From Pomacea canaliculata (Eukaryota; Mollusca; Gastropoda; Architaenioglossa; Ampullariidae): DNA of 64,000 nucleotides. The stretch spans positions 24,938,158 through 25,002,157 of the forward strand of contig NC_037597.1 in NCBI RefSeq assembly GCF_003073045.1. The letters are read 5' to 3'. Position numbers and translations under genes: made by a program. Below the pieces are notes generated by a model that was not told the origin of the DNA, made no database searches, and saw only the letters and a list, made by a program, of their open reading frames with translations. Within the stretch, counting starts at the first letter, position 1. Each line of letters opens with the position of its first letter. Shown piece by piece: positions 42,901 through 55,853 of this stretch.

Positions 42901-44684
42901 CACAAGTTAGTTGTTTACGATGAAAATGTAAAAGGGTTTAATCGAGTTTCAAATTGTCAGCTTCTAATAACTTCATGATTGTTTACTAATTCTCCACGCA
43001 AAGGATTAGATGTTTCCCCTTAATTCTTTTTTAGAAGTTTCTTCTCTTCGTTTGCTATTTCCCTACTAAATGCTATCGTTTGCCATCTGCATTCCTTTCT
43101 TCTGTTTGAATCAAATACCTTGGGTTCTTCCCATTCACAAGTCTATGCTTGGCTTATTTTTTCAGGGCTAATTGGCTGGTTTGGCGGGAAAGTGGTTCCC
43201 CCTACAGGTGATTTCGCACTATGAGGGAGGAGTAGGGAGGAATCGTAGTTACCCCAGACGCCCATCACCACGTGATTTCGCACATGGGGAAGAGGAATGA
43301 TGTATTTTACATTACAAGGACCGTGTAACATATTTTAAGTTAAGAACCTTAAATATAATATTGTAGCCCAGACTGAGCGATTTTGTTGTGAGATTACGAT
43401 ACTGTACTAAATGTAAAGCCTGTGATATGAGAGACGAATATCTCTACATTCTATGTAATTACTTCAAGAATGAAAGAAAAATATTACTTTTATAAATTTT
43501 ATTTAAACACCCGAGTGCGCAATAATAGTCTCTTCTGCTCCACAAAATCTTCTAGAATCTCTCATACCGCTATGTCTGATGTCTGCAAGATACTCTGTAA
43601 TAGGTTGGTATAAATTATATATCTCAAAGCGAGAAGAGACAGACAGAAAGAGAGACAGAGAAGCATGCATAAACACGTTTGAATGACTTTGCATTCGTAA
43701 GAAAGTTTTCTTTGTTCATTTCCATATCAAATTTCTCGACCGCATCTTTCTGTCACAATCTGCTTCCGCCTAGACCTCCCGACCCTCAGCTGTGAACAGT
43801 GAACCACTCGGTGTAAGCCGATTGTCTTCCGGAAGCGTCTCCGAGTGCGAAGAGAAGAAGAGAAAAGACTTGGAAGGGATGGACAATCAAGGAGGCTGGA
43901 CGTATAGCATCGTTTTCAATGTCTTCTTTGAAGCTGGTTTAAAAAGTTTAAGAAAATTTCAACGTGGATTTTTTTTTCGGAAAGTGTAGGGTCGTTTCCA
44001 AAGAAGTGAAAAAAACTGTCAACAGAGGGAAAAAAAGAGTTAGCTTTCTTTCCTCTGTTAATATTGTCCATTCTTGATGACATGGTCTTGCTTCAGCAAA
44101 TGAAAGCAATGAGCAGTTCTCCCGCATCTCAGCATGCGCGTTTGCAATGTGTGGTTCTGTCTCATCAGTGATGCAAGGAAACGGAGATGATAGTGCGAAA
44201 CAGTTGTTTCTGTTGTTGCTATGCTCGGAGCAGGGTCACCTACCCTGGTGGGTTCCTCGAGACCTTAACTTCTGTCAGAGTGCGACTCTTCCTGGCCTGT
44301 ACAACTCAATTCTTCAAGCCCCCATCATGAGGGGTAGACCCTCGAAGGCGACTAAGATGCCTAAAATAAAATTTAAAAAAATAAAATGACTAACAATCCT
44401 ATTTGACACGTTTTAATTATCTTGATGACAGTTCACGGGTTAACCTGTTAGTATAATTTACTTCTGTGACCAGTGTAGATAATTAAGACTAACAAAGTAA
44501 GTATAGACAATCCACAGAATGGGTGTACATCCGGGTTCTTTTGCTGTTTGTTTGAGGGAGGGGACGGGAGGAGACAGGAGACTTAGATTCGGGTGTAGAC
44601 GACGAGAGAAAGAGTTTGTCAAGCGGCGCTAAGATCGGGTAGTTTACAGCGCAGACAACGCGGAGGTTGAAAATAGTGGGAGCG

Positions 44685-44781
44685 ATGTTGCTGGTGATGT
44701 CAAGGCGTCGTCAGTACGGGTGGTCCCCCTGCTCCACAGTTGTCAAATACGTCAAGGAGTTAGTGGCCTTTCCTCCGTCAG
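44685..44781 (+). other. Candidate first coding exon, unassigned
   Basis: ATG at 44685, open for 32 codons to a donor-like CAG/GTAATT, in a patch with more CG dinucleotides than its surroundings. The translation (MLLVMSRRRQYGWSPCSTVV...) is not recognised and no partner exon in the right phase was found. Confidence 0.2.
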
Positions 44782-44904
44782 GTAATTCGGCGAATTGTAT
44801 ACGTGTATACATGTAAGTGGCAAGTATTTGTGTGTGTATGTGTGTGTGGTATGTGTGTCTACTACTGCCCAGTCACCAGTACCACGATCATCACGTGACT
44901 ATCA

Positions 44905-45075
44905 AAATAGGGGTGGCGGGTGGCGTGGTGGCGCAATGTATTTAGTCGATCTGACAGCGACAGTCGGAAGTCGTAAATTCGGATCTCTGCTAATTTCTGG
45001 ATGTTTCCTGCCTGTTCACAAACTTAGCATCTGTGGTTCTTTCTGGTTTCTCCCTTTGTGTGTGTGTCAGAGAGA
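44905..45075 (+). mobile_element. tRNA-derived SINE-like repeat
   Basis: GGGTGGCGTGGTGGCGCAATG (A-box-like, with a partly doubled start) is followed about 50 bases later by AAATTCGGATCTCTGCT (B-box-like) and a pyrimidine-rich body ending in GT and GA dinucleotide runs. Confidence 0.5.
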
Positions 45076-45922
45076 GAGAGAGAGAATCACAATTCTTGAC
45101 AATTGTTTATTTACAGAGCTGGTAGAAATAGCAAGCATTTTTTTCTTATCTAGCCCTTGTAATTTATATAGTGGAGAAACAAATTAAGTTACTAAACTAA
45201 TATAAAATAAAATAAAATATAATATCAACAAACAGTGGAGGAGAAATAAGTACAAGTTGTAATTATATATATCTATAGGAGAGAGAGATGAGCCTTCATC
45301 AAAGTTCGAAACTCTCTATAAAAATAATGTGATATAATCGCATGGAGCACAAGTTCGTCAATTCTGAAACTGAGGAAGTAGAGCAGGAAGTAGTGGATCA
45401 CAAGAGGCAGAATGAATACACTCCTCACTGAGGATGCAGTCGACGCCCTGTACACACAACATGGAGCGGAAACACAGTGACGAGGCGCAAGGCTCGCAAA
45501 TAAAAAAAAATGTAACGAATGCACGGTTCGTAGATCACAAACAAAATGTTATAATTTGCAGAGAAATGTTGTTTCCCATCAAGCTAAAATTTAAAAAAAA
45601 ATGACAATATGGACATGGCGAGCAATAAGCTGCAGAAATTGTTAGTGGATGAAGTGATCTACAGGTGGAAACGACTTTGGAGTAGTCACGGGACAATCGA
45701 AGACAGAACAGAAGGACGAGGTGACAGGAGATACAACGTCGACGTCGGTCCAGGGGCGAGATGCATAAAAAATTCTCCCCCCCACAACCAGGCTGAGGAA
45801 TGTCTTCAGCAGGGGGCAGATTTAAAAATAGGTCTGACACCGGAAGCGAGTAGAACTGACGTCACGAGAGATAAGAGAGGAAGTGGGGGGAACTCCATTG
45901 CAAATATCTTTACCTTTCACAG

Positions 45923-45998
45923 GACCTTGACTGCCCTCTGGCTTGCCCTGTCCACTTTGGGTCTGTGTACACATTGTTCACCAAGTTTGAACAGTCAG
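45923..45998 (+). other. Candidate internal exon, unassigned
   Basis: A good acceptor (TACCTTTCACAG) and donor (CAG/GTAGGG) frame 76 bases that are open in one frame, with two cysteines and a protein-like composition (DLDCPLACPVHFGSVYTLFT...). I could not connect it to other exons; the opposite strand is open as well. Confidence 0.25.
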
Positions 45999-46225
45999 GT
46001 AGGGGTGCGTGGGTGTGGGTGGCAACGGAAGTGTGTTCTCACTGGTTGACCGCTCCGGGAGCATTCAATTACATAACATTCAGGTTGTCTTCTATTTGTG
46101 TGAGGTCTAGTTCTACTGATTCTACTAGTCGACTTCTCTAGGTTGAGGTGGGTGTTCGGGTAGATTAGGTCAGTTGATAGAAGGCCTAGTGCAGTTGGAA
46201 ATAAATTCACAAAATGCAATGCGCC

Positions 46226-46312
46226 CTCTCCACAGTCTTATTGTCAGCTCTCCACGAAGTCTTACTGTCAGCTCTCCACAAAGTCTTACTGTGAGCTCTC
46301 CACAAAGTCACA
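46226..46312 (+). repeat. 24-bp tandem repeat
   Basis: Three and a half units of CTCTCCACAAAGTCTTACTG plus a TCAG-type end. Confidence 0.85.
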
Positions 46313-46952
46313 CTCTTTGTCCACAGCCACACGAGTCAAAGTGTGACTACAACCAACACCTTCAGACTGCTAATATTCATGCTCTTCGCGAAAACAGACT
46401 GTTGGAAATTTGAGGGTTTCTGTTGGGATGTTTTTTGATGATCCGTTGCTGTTTCTTTTCGTTGTCCAGTTTTCTTTGATGTAGTTTCTCCCGACGTAAT
46501 TAGTTTGTCTTGTGAGGGTTTCTTGTTTTTGTTAAACAGTGTTACAATCTTAAAACATTGTAACGGGGATAAGAAACATTTGCTTTCTGTGAATTAGAGT
46601 TTTAGTTAAGATAACCGATGTCCGCGGCCTCAACCCCCCAAACAAACCCTCCACAACCACTTCCCCATTATCCTCTCTTCCTCAGCCCATCCTGGCCGTC
46701 TGTGTGAGTGGGTGGTTTCCACTCTGGAAAAGTCCTGTTTTCCGTCTTTCCATCAAATACCTGTGCCTTTCCCTTTTATTTGTTTAGACAAACAACTTCA
46801 GATGTAAATGCAAATAATAGAAGAAAGCAGGTTTAGTGTCGGTGGCAGGACAAGCCCTCTCGATAACTCTCAACCTTTTTGTCGAGTAAACAGAAGAGTA
46901 CGTAGCAATCGCCATGTAAACCGCGCGCCCTCGGACGTCATGTACCCCCAGC

Positions 46953-47058
46953 TGACGTCACATCACTTCCATGTCACCTGACTCGTCCGGCTTCTGGAAA
47001 GTTCTTTTCAAATGTGATGTCCACCATGAAGGTGGGGGAGTAACTCGAGCCTATAAAC
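46953..47058 (+). promoter_or_regulatory. CRE, heat-shock element and TATA cluster
   Basis: A palindromic CRE (TGACGTCA, 46953-46960), then a three-unit heat-shock element (TTCTGGAAAGTTC, 46992-47004), then CCTATAAAC near 47052. The first ATG downstream is at 47101 and stays open for 27 codons only. The order and spacing are those of a stress-inducible promoter, but no convincing gene follows. The transcript may be non-coding, or its coding exons were missed. Confidence 0.4.
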
Positions 47059-48899
47059 TTCATTCATGAATGCCGGTGGGATGGGAAGCCTGTGTTGAGT
47101 ATGTCCTCCATGGCCACGGACCCTCCAGTCCCTGGAAGTCAAGACAGCACCACCAGCCACCGTTTACCGGAACCTCCAGGGTAAACAGGTGACACCGGAG
47201 GAAGACATCATTAGATCAAATTCAGTACAGGGCGAGGGAGGAGAGTAAAATAGTCAGCGGTAGCCTTGTAATCTGTGTGTTTTTTTCGTGCCATCTGTTC
47301 AACCAGAATCTCTCAGTTCTTCTGCGTCTCAATCCAATGCCAACTGACGATCTCGGATTGGATTATATGCGATTAAGGACCAATAAATCAGATCGGATTT
47401 GTGCGTGCATGCATGCTTACTCGCGTATCTGAGCCCAGTTCGGCAGTTTTAATTGCACGTGCACTTACTTCTCTTGGCAGGTCCTCCACTGAGCCACGTC
47501 CACTCCTTACGTCACCATTCGGTTCTTTTCCTTGGTTGCGCCTTCCTTTCACCGAGTGTTGGAGGACGGTTGAAAACATTAGTGAATCGTTAATTATTAA
47601 TTTATACTAAAGTCTAATATTTACAATACATAGTTTTAGTGATAAATTTGTTGCAGAGCAATCAAAGTCAGGATGTCTTATTGTATTTAACTAAAAAGCT
47701 TGACCGTCTTTCTGATGAAGCAGGACAGAATTAGAACTTTCATCCAGGATCTGCCGGTAAGAAACCGAACGAGCCCGAAGTTTATTTTTTCTGTAAAGAC
47801 CTTTGAGAGGGCAGTGCAGCCGGGACGGCTGGTGGGCAAGTCTGCTTAGACTGACGATGGGATGTATAAAACAAGGCGGAGAGAAAGAAAGGAAAGAAAA
47901 GAAAGCTGTAAAGGCGGATGCAGGAGGACCGGCAGGATCAATTGCGCATGCGTCGTTTTACTCTTTCCATCCCGGGTGGGAAATAACACCAACTGTGCTC
48001 ACACGCAGGATTAGAAGGGAGGAGCAAGCAGTGGGAGGCTGGCCAGGGGGTGTTTGTGGACTCTAGAAGATGCAGTGGATTTCGCGGTTAATGATGATCT
48101 TACTTGCTGACACAGAGGCGGCCCCGGCGCAAAAATAGTTTGCTGATTGTGTAAAATCACGTGCTTCTGGTGGAGCAGCTTCTAGAATGTTCTGCCGGAT
48201 CCCATCGGGATTCGTTGCTCGTTGACCAGCGCGTGGAAAAACACACGAAGCCCAAACCTATTTGTAAAGCTTCTGTACGCTGTTTGCTCGAGGATTTCAT
48301 TTGACATTCACATGAGAAATAATCATCATTAGCTAATAAATGCGTGTTACATTACTGTGTTTGTTATTTATTGCTCGAAAACATGCTTTTCTGGCCCAAT
48401 TTTTATAGGTTAGTTTTCGAAGGTAGGGAGGAATTCCGGATTGGTAATGAAGCAAGAGCTACATGTTACCAACATTTGTTGTGAAAAGGGGTTGGAGCTC
48501 AGAAAAAGGTAAAAGTTCAACTGACAGCATGGAATAGAGCCGGAGATAGAATAAAAAACGGAAACCTTGACTGTTTTCTAAGAAGGTGCAACAAATGATT
48601 ATAACAGTCCAAGCAATTTTGCAGTGAGGTTTTGTTTCAGAACTGCCAGTTGGTTTGGATTTTTTTAAAAGTTAGCAATGATTTTTATTTTAATGACCTT
48701 TATTCCGCAAAGCACTGGTTCATTTTTATTTTCCTGCCTGCAGCTCAGTCAGCAACTCAAGTATTTAATTTATAACTGTCCACATTTTGTGCTAGGTCAA
48801 ATGCTCATCGAGCAGTCAGTCACCCCCATGGATGGGATGGGGAGTAATTCATATGAAGAGAGGGTAAATAGTTTCCCCTCAGAACAGAATCGGGAACTA

Positions 48900-49035
48900 A
48901 ATTTATAAAGCGGTGTCCATCCCCTAGGGCACTTCTCATGTTTGTTTACTCCATTGCACCTAATTGCCACTGAATTATAGTACAGCTCAATGGGTTAATT
49001 AAACATCTGCAGGGTATGGACACCGATTTATAATT
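48900..49035. mobile_element. Fold-back element with TATAAAGCGGTGTCCATCCC ends
   Basis: TATAAAGCGGTGTCCATCCC near 48905 is repeated in inverted orientation (two mismatches or a small gap) near 49014-49033, about 90 bases apart. This looks like a small MITE or a hairpin-forming remnant. No target duplication was defined. Confidence 0.5.
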
Positions 49036-52000
49036 TTAGAAGCAAGACGCTTGTCCTCTTGTTCCCCACGTTGGCTGCCCCCAGGGCAACTACTTACCCT
49101 CGCTTCATAACTACCGTCCCCTGCATCAAGTGATGTCAAGGGATCGAGAAAACAAAAGGCAGCTACTCGCTCCACTCCGAGTAGGGGAACGATTTCACAG
49201 TGAGCGACATTCATCCCTCAATACCACGAGGCAATTTCTAGAAAACTTCCCTCCATGATGTCTTTGCTGTTCACAATCGGTCTGAAGGAGAGGTTTCGTC
49301 TCGCCAGCCCCAACAAGCACATTTTTTTCTGTCGGATCCGAGGGAGGTCAAGAGGTTTAGCGAGTCTCACTGATGAAGTCATGTCAGTCCTCCTCCAACC
49401 ACCTTCTGAGAGACTATTAGGCGGAAATAGAGTTAATGCCCTCGGATGAAGCCAGTTCCGTCGGGTTTATTGTTTTGACTGGAAATTAGCGATTTGTTTT
49501 TCCCTCTTATGAAATTCGTGCTTACAAAGGTCTGTTGGCCCTTGTGGCTTGCTGCTTAGAAAAAAAAAACTGGGCAGACGTATTGAGTTGCCTTTTCTTT
49601 GTTTCCCTGTCGAACTTAAGGTCTTTTCTGGAAACAATACCCACATGACTGTAGTGGAGATTGTGGTGGCTCTTGATAGGAGTATGATGTTGGTAGAGGT
49701 GTTGATGGGAATGTGGTTGTAGTCACTCGTTTGCACCCTTTCAGAATTTCACTTGTCAAAGACAAGGCCAGAGTCATCCACCAGGCAAATAAAATTATTG
49801 ACATCATGCTGGCATAGAACATCACTTCAGACTAAACACGCCCTCTTTATCCTAAGTTTCAGCTGTTGCATCAGGCAGGCGCTACAAAGTGCCACATGCA
49901 TAAAAAACTGCCTACCAGAGGTCCTTTGTGCCAGCAGCCACCTTCCTCAATAACAGACACAAGGACTTGTAGGTCTACCATAATACCTAGCATTCTCCTT
50001 AGGAGGTTCACTTGTATGAGGTGTAGGTATGCATGTGTATTGACTATTAATTGAATGTCTTGTATGGGTATGTATGTCTGCCCATTACGTTGTGTATATA
50101 TATGTTAATATGTTTGTATGTTGTGTATATATATACTCATGTTTATGTGTGTGTGTATTATGAGCCAAAGAAATTTGTCTTGGACTTCCTTGGATAATAT
50201 TTGAATTTATCGTCTTGCTAGCAACCAGATTTTATTCAATACTGTTAACATTATTTATGAAAGCTCAACCTTGTTATTTGTTCAACCTTGTCACCAATTA
50301 CTTGTGCAAGCTCAGCTCATTTGTAGAGTGTCCAATACCTATATATGTATGTAATATGCACTTTTCTAGTTCCTTTTCTTGCTACTTCCTTCTTTCCTAT
50401 CGCTGAGAGACATTTGCTAGAAAATAGTTATGATCACATGAGTAAATTCACTCGGGTATAGACAAGGTTCTGGTTCTGGGAGCAGGTGGTGTCAATGCAT
50501 TTAAGGCACCCACTGAAAGTATTAATTATCTTATCTTCTGTTACCAGAAGAAAATGTGTTTCTCACTTATACACTTGTGCATGCACATACTTTCATACAA
50601 ACATCAATACTTACAATCATACATATAGATAAATAATAAAATTTGCTCAGAAATACAAGATCTTTTTCAGTTTAAAACCTTCATACACTTTATGTTCCCA
50701 AACTATTTCCACCAAAGTTGTAAAACAGATGCACTTTGAATATACCAATTAATCAGTTAAAACAAGAAAATGAGCCACATAAGGAAACATTATGTCTACG
50801 TTCATCTTTGATTTCCCTCTAAAAAGTCAACAAATAAATTTGATACAAAAGCTCATTCAACATCTGGAACTATTTGGAAGATTGTTTTTTCTTGTTTGTC
50901 CAAACAGGGAATGAAAACAATGAGAAAAAAACAGCAATGTAACAAGTTGAGCGCCAACATTCAAGTAAAGAGCGCATTTAAACCTGCATGTTTGCATTTG
51001 TCTGCCTGTCTCAGTTGTTATTTTGAAACTTAGCAGTTGACTGGCTGGCAACGCTGTTAACCTCGTCAGGGCTATAATAACCCTCAAGCTGTCATTAGCA
51101 CTGCATCCTTGATCCAACAAAAGGTGGTCCCAACATGGCAACCAGCTTCCTCTCTATACATAAACCGGTCATAACAAGCAGCAGAAGGCGAGGCCCATAA
51201 TGTGGGTAGGAACTTTGGCCTTTTAGGAAAGAAATAAAGCAAAGGATAGCCCATTCACAGGCTGCTCTACGGCCAGATTGAGAGTAGCAGCTCCACTCAA
51301 AGGAAGGTGAATAATAGGCGAGAACGTTCCATGTAAAGGTGGGAAAACCACTTGCAAACTCATTTGTGATTTTGCTTACATTTAACTGGTGCAATTATTC
51401 AAAAGAGTATTTTCTCTTTTTCACAAAATTACACATGCAAACACCACCGTACTAATACAATAACATTTGCTCCCATGTGCATACACACACATATCCATGC
51501 ATGTTTCACATGTAAATGTTTCTTTTAAACCAATGAGCATAACAGTTGACATCCAACAGAGTGTTAGCTGACATGTTCAGACCTTTGTTCAGAACAGAAC
51601 TCTCCAAATTTTGTTTTAAAAAAAGCATGTAGACAGCATGTGAATGTTTTCAAGATAGAGAATCCTCACCATTATGTGAATATTTTTTATTTGAGTTTGC
51701 ATAATTGTTGTGATTCAGCCTGTCATTCTCATGCTCATGCCAATATGTGTTTTTAATATTTTTTTTCTTTTCCCCATTGTCACAACAGATTTTTCAAGCC
51801 CTTCTGCTGTGGCCTTTCAGTCACATTTCTGCTGCTGCTATTTCTTCATCATGGACTCATTCCATTTTCATTTATCTGCTGACTGCAGGTGTTCCCATAA
51901 CTATAAAAGGAAAAGGACCACACCTTGAAGTTAGACAACCAAATGATGTACAAGAGGGCAAGGACGATGCATATGAATCTCATAATTCTGACATACAATG

Positions 52001-52518
52001 CATGAGATGGTAGCCCTGCGTTTCAGTTTGCCAGCATCACCAACTGACAGGGTGCCATTATCAAAAACAAAAAAAAAACAACAAAAAAACATTTATGCTG
52101 ATAGCTGCTCTCAGTTACGTTGCTCAGTACCTACACCATGCGAAAATAAGGAAAACAATAACAGTATATTAATTAATTTGATAACAAAAAGCCAGGAATG
52201 ACTGATGTTGGTACTTATAATGTTTATGCCCACACATGACAAATATAACCACGCTGACTTTATGAAACCAGCAACCCCTTATAAATATGCTTATATGTGT
52301 GTATATCATTAGCATATCCATGCAGTCTTGAAATACATTAACATACAAGTACTTGTGCTCCAGAAGCCATGCTTCTATAAATGTGCTCTAATAAACCTGT
52401 GCTAGGTTACTTTACACACGGCTGTACACTGTAAGCTTACCTGCACATTTTACATCAACATCCCCACACACCACATGACACTATTAATGTACATTCACCA
52501 AGGGGAAAATGTTCACAT

Positions 52519-52574
52519 ATCATCAAGTCAAAAAAGATTTTGGGTGATCATCAAGTCAAAAAAGATTTTGGGTG
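52519..52574 (+). repeat. Perfect 28-bp tandem duplication
   Basis: Two identical units beginning ATCATCAAGTCAAAAAAG. Confidence 0.95.
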
Positions 52575-53399
52575 CTTGTAAAATGAGATACGCATATATA
52601 CAAAAGTCTAAGATTACTACTGAAAATTATACACAATGTATTCTCAAAAAGACCTATTTACCATTTGATGTTCTCCCCAAACTAGCTGTGATCTAGGGAT
52701 CTAAAGAGAATAAGTAACACTGCTACTCTTTCCTTTGTCATTTATCTCTTTCTCAAATTATTCCTTAATAATTTCCTTGCATTTGACAACAGAAACTACT
52801 ACAGGAATTGAGTTGTAAATACAAAAGCAAGCAAGGGGTCTGTTTGTCCTGGTGGCAAACTAAGTACAACAGTGCTCCTCTCCAATTAATAATTATTACA
52901 CCTTATCCTTTCCCCAAAAGGAAGACATCCCACACTACTTTCCCCAATACATGATCGAAAATATTAAAGTTCAAGGGGAATAAAACTGCCCAAATGCTAA
53001 AGTTGTACATATGGAACATTCTTGATCACCACAGCAAATTTTTCATTAGGAATTTATGTTAAGTTGACAAAGGAGAAAACCAACCAACTAGTTTGTCAAT
53101 CTCCAGGGGAAAGACGTTATCATCAAATCTTTTACACTGGTATAAACAAACACAAGATGCATTATCTCAAGCAGACATGCTTTTACACCCACACACAAAG
53201 GTATGTTTGTATCCTGTATGCATGCATGCATGCAACTCAAGAAGTTAGTTTTTTAAGTGTGTATATAAAGTATGGGGCTTGTTTATGACTCACAGTTTAA
53301 ATTTTAATTATCCTTCAATGATAATTACATTAGCCAGCACAGCACAGCATCACGCCATTTCCTGCAAATGCGTTCTCTGCACTTGTCACTGGAAACAGA

Positions 53400-53513
53400 T
53401 CTGTGTGAACAAGAACACATAAATCCTTAGAAAATAGCATATCACAAAGAGAATGTTCTGTGTGAACAAGAACACATAGCAGTTTCGACAATAGCATTTG
53501 ACAAAGACAAGTC
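53400..53513 (+). repeat. 57-bp tandem duplication, diverged
   Basis: Both units start TCTGTGTGAACAAGAACACA and share later blocks (AATAGCAT, ACAAAGA). Confidence 0.85.
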
Positions 53514-54218
53514 AGGTAAGCCCAGCACACAACAGTTTCTGATAACTGGCACATCATTCAATATAACATGTTTAGTTTTTAACCTCCATTAACATCTCAA
53601 AAGACATCCATACTTTTTCATAAGGGAATACATTACCAACTACTGCAGCATTTAAGCAGTAAGTCTGCCAGCACAAAAGCGGCAGGAAACAGCTGGAGAA
53701 AGGCTGACACAAGCAGCTTTATCATCCATGAGAGTAATCAGGATGCCTTTAAACTCTGACATTTAAAATCACGCTGCATAAATATTTTGGCACTGTGCTA
53801 CATGCTGTCTACCAATGACACATCTTGCATCTAATGTGCCCACATTCCCTTGTATGCAACACATGCTGTCTTCAGCCACCCTTTGCACATGGCATCCACA
53901 GACAAAGATATTATTTTCACCTGAAGGTGAATACAGTGCATGCTGTCATCCTGTGTACATGGTTTCAAGAAACCTAAAAAAACACATCTGTTTCTTGTAT
54001 TCACTGCATGCCTACTAACCTACTTAATGCCAAAACTATGGAATAATGATAGCAATAATGTGAGCTTCTACAACACAGTACCCCAGCCAAAGTCAGGTTT
54101 ACTGTGCGAACACAAAGACATAAATCCTGCAGTTGTTTTTGTGAAGTTAATGGAATGCAAGGGCTGTTGTTCTGCCAGATGACATTCATAGATCAGGAAG
54201 TTAATGAGTTGAGATTTC

Positions 54219-54371
54219 AGTTGCACAACACATGTAAACCTTAAAATTGTTTTGTAGAAACAAATAAACAGATGTTTTAAAAACTGCTTCTAAGCTGTTT
54301 ATAAACATTTCATAAAAGCTGTTTTAACTTAAAACCTAAAGTGTTTAAAATTTCAAATGTGTTGTACAGCT
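54219..54371. mobile_element. Short fold-back MITE with TTGCACAACAC ends
   Basis: Left end AGTTGCACAACACATGT and right end (reverse strand) AGCTGTACAACACATTTG form inverted termini around an AT-rich core. The right half matches the fragment at 32057-32200 in the peptide gene intron, so the two belong to one family. The target duplication is unclear. Confidence 0.55.
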
Positions 54372-55853
54372 GAGTCCAGATCAACAGTTCGTAAAGTCAT
54401 TTGATGAGACTTGCATAAATCATTATCAGGGACGTAGATCAGAATGTCAGAAAATTGATGGTATCCACAAGATCACCAAGCAGAGAGATATTATATTAAA
54501 AATGTAAGATTAAAGCAAAATGCCTGTTTGACCTGGATGTAAGGTTATCGCAATGATAACATGTAAGAAGGAATTATTATGGCATTAGCTAAAGGACTCA
54601 TCACAATAAGAAAAATTAAATCAGTAAATGAATAAAAAAAAGGCCACAGGCCTACTAGTCCAGCACAATGCCAAAAATGCCATCAACAAGTGTAAGTTAG
54701 TAGAATGGTACTCCAATCACATCACAGCAGAAAAACAACAATACAAAGAGCTTACCCCTTCAAGAATGTTAAGATAAGGGAAACCACTCTTATGGAAGCC
54801 TTTGCACAGGGTGTCAAGCTTACTTCTTGTGTAAAACATGAAATGTACTGCCCATCTATATAAGGGTTATGTTTAGACTCGCATGTTCTGCTCACATCAC
54901 ATCTATACAGTATTCTAACCACACTATGTCTATACATGACATATTCTGACCACCTCAGTGAATGTCTACATAATACACATTACACACATCACAAGCTGAT
55001 ATCACGGTCTATTTCAGCACAAGTTGAGGCTATTTGACATTCTGTGTACTTGCACAGTTCCCACAATTTAACTGTGTGGCAAAGATACAGTCTCTGTGCT
55101 CAGTGCACTCTCATTACACCATGAGTGCCTTCACTGCTTGTTTCAGTTATTACACAAATGTCCCAAACATAAGTTGCTCCAGGTTTTAATATGCATGAGT
55201 GTGGCTGACTGCATGTGTGGGGTTGGGTAGGTAGATGAAACAGAGAAGTACTCAAGGCATGTAAGTCCAGACACAGTCATGTATGAGCATATATATATAA
55301 ACACAGGCAAACCTCTTTATACCTATCAGGTTTTCATCTAAACACTTGCAAAAGAAACAAAGATTGAGTTCAAGTACAATCACATTTAACAGATAGCATC
55401 AGATCAGGAAAATTATGCCGCATCCTTGATGAGGCAGTTTGCACAAAACAAGCAGAGGTACCAACAAGTACCAATGCTGAAGTTAGCTGAAGACGATGCT
55501 GATTCTGCCAGTTGTCTCCCCTTACCTACAATCTTAGGGTCATAGGAAAACATGTAAGGTTACACTCTCCTGTTTGCAAGCATGCTGATAATAAATACCT
55601 ACTCAACCTGCACCCACTGTTGTTTCCTCTTTCTTGCAATTGCAGCTGATGCCGGCATGATTTGCCAGTGACATGAAAGCAGCCTTTGTGAAATGACGAA
55701 ACTGGTAATGTGCGTTTCACAACACAAGCAACGTTAGATGCATACCTGAGAAAGACATTTCACTGTGCAGAACAGGAAGGTCCCAACCATTTGCACATGC
55801 ACACACGTCACACATTGATGATGCAAGCACACGCTAGTGTAAGTTGCAGTCTC

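Larger units (their letters stand above)
47180..55853. other. Large stretch without a recognised gene
   Basis: No conserved exon was found on either strand. The part from about 50500 is AT-rich and could include the 3' UTR and downstream flank of the GH20-like gene. It contains a fold-back element at 48900, direct duplications at 52519 and 53400, and a MITE at 54219. Open frames near 50857-51394 (minus) and 51710-52013 (plus) have no recognisable content. Confidence 0.5.

Noticed and set aside
50857-51394. Two minus-strand frames of about 95 codons
   Set aside because: No similarity to a known family, no splice logic, and no link to the GH20-like gene, which already stops at 55854.
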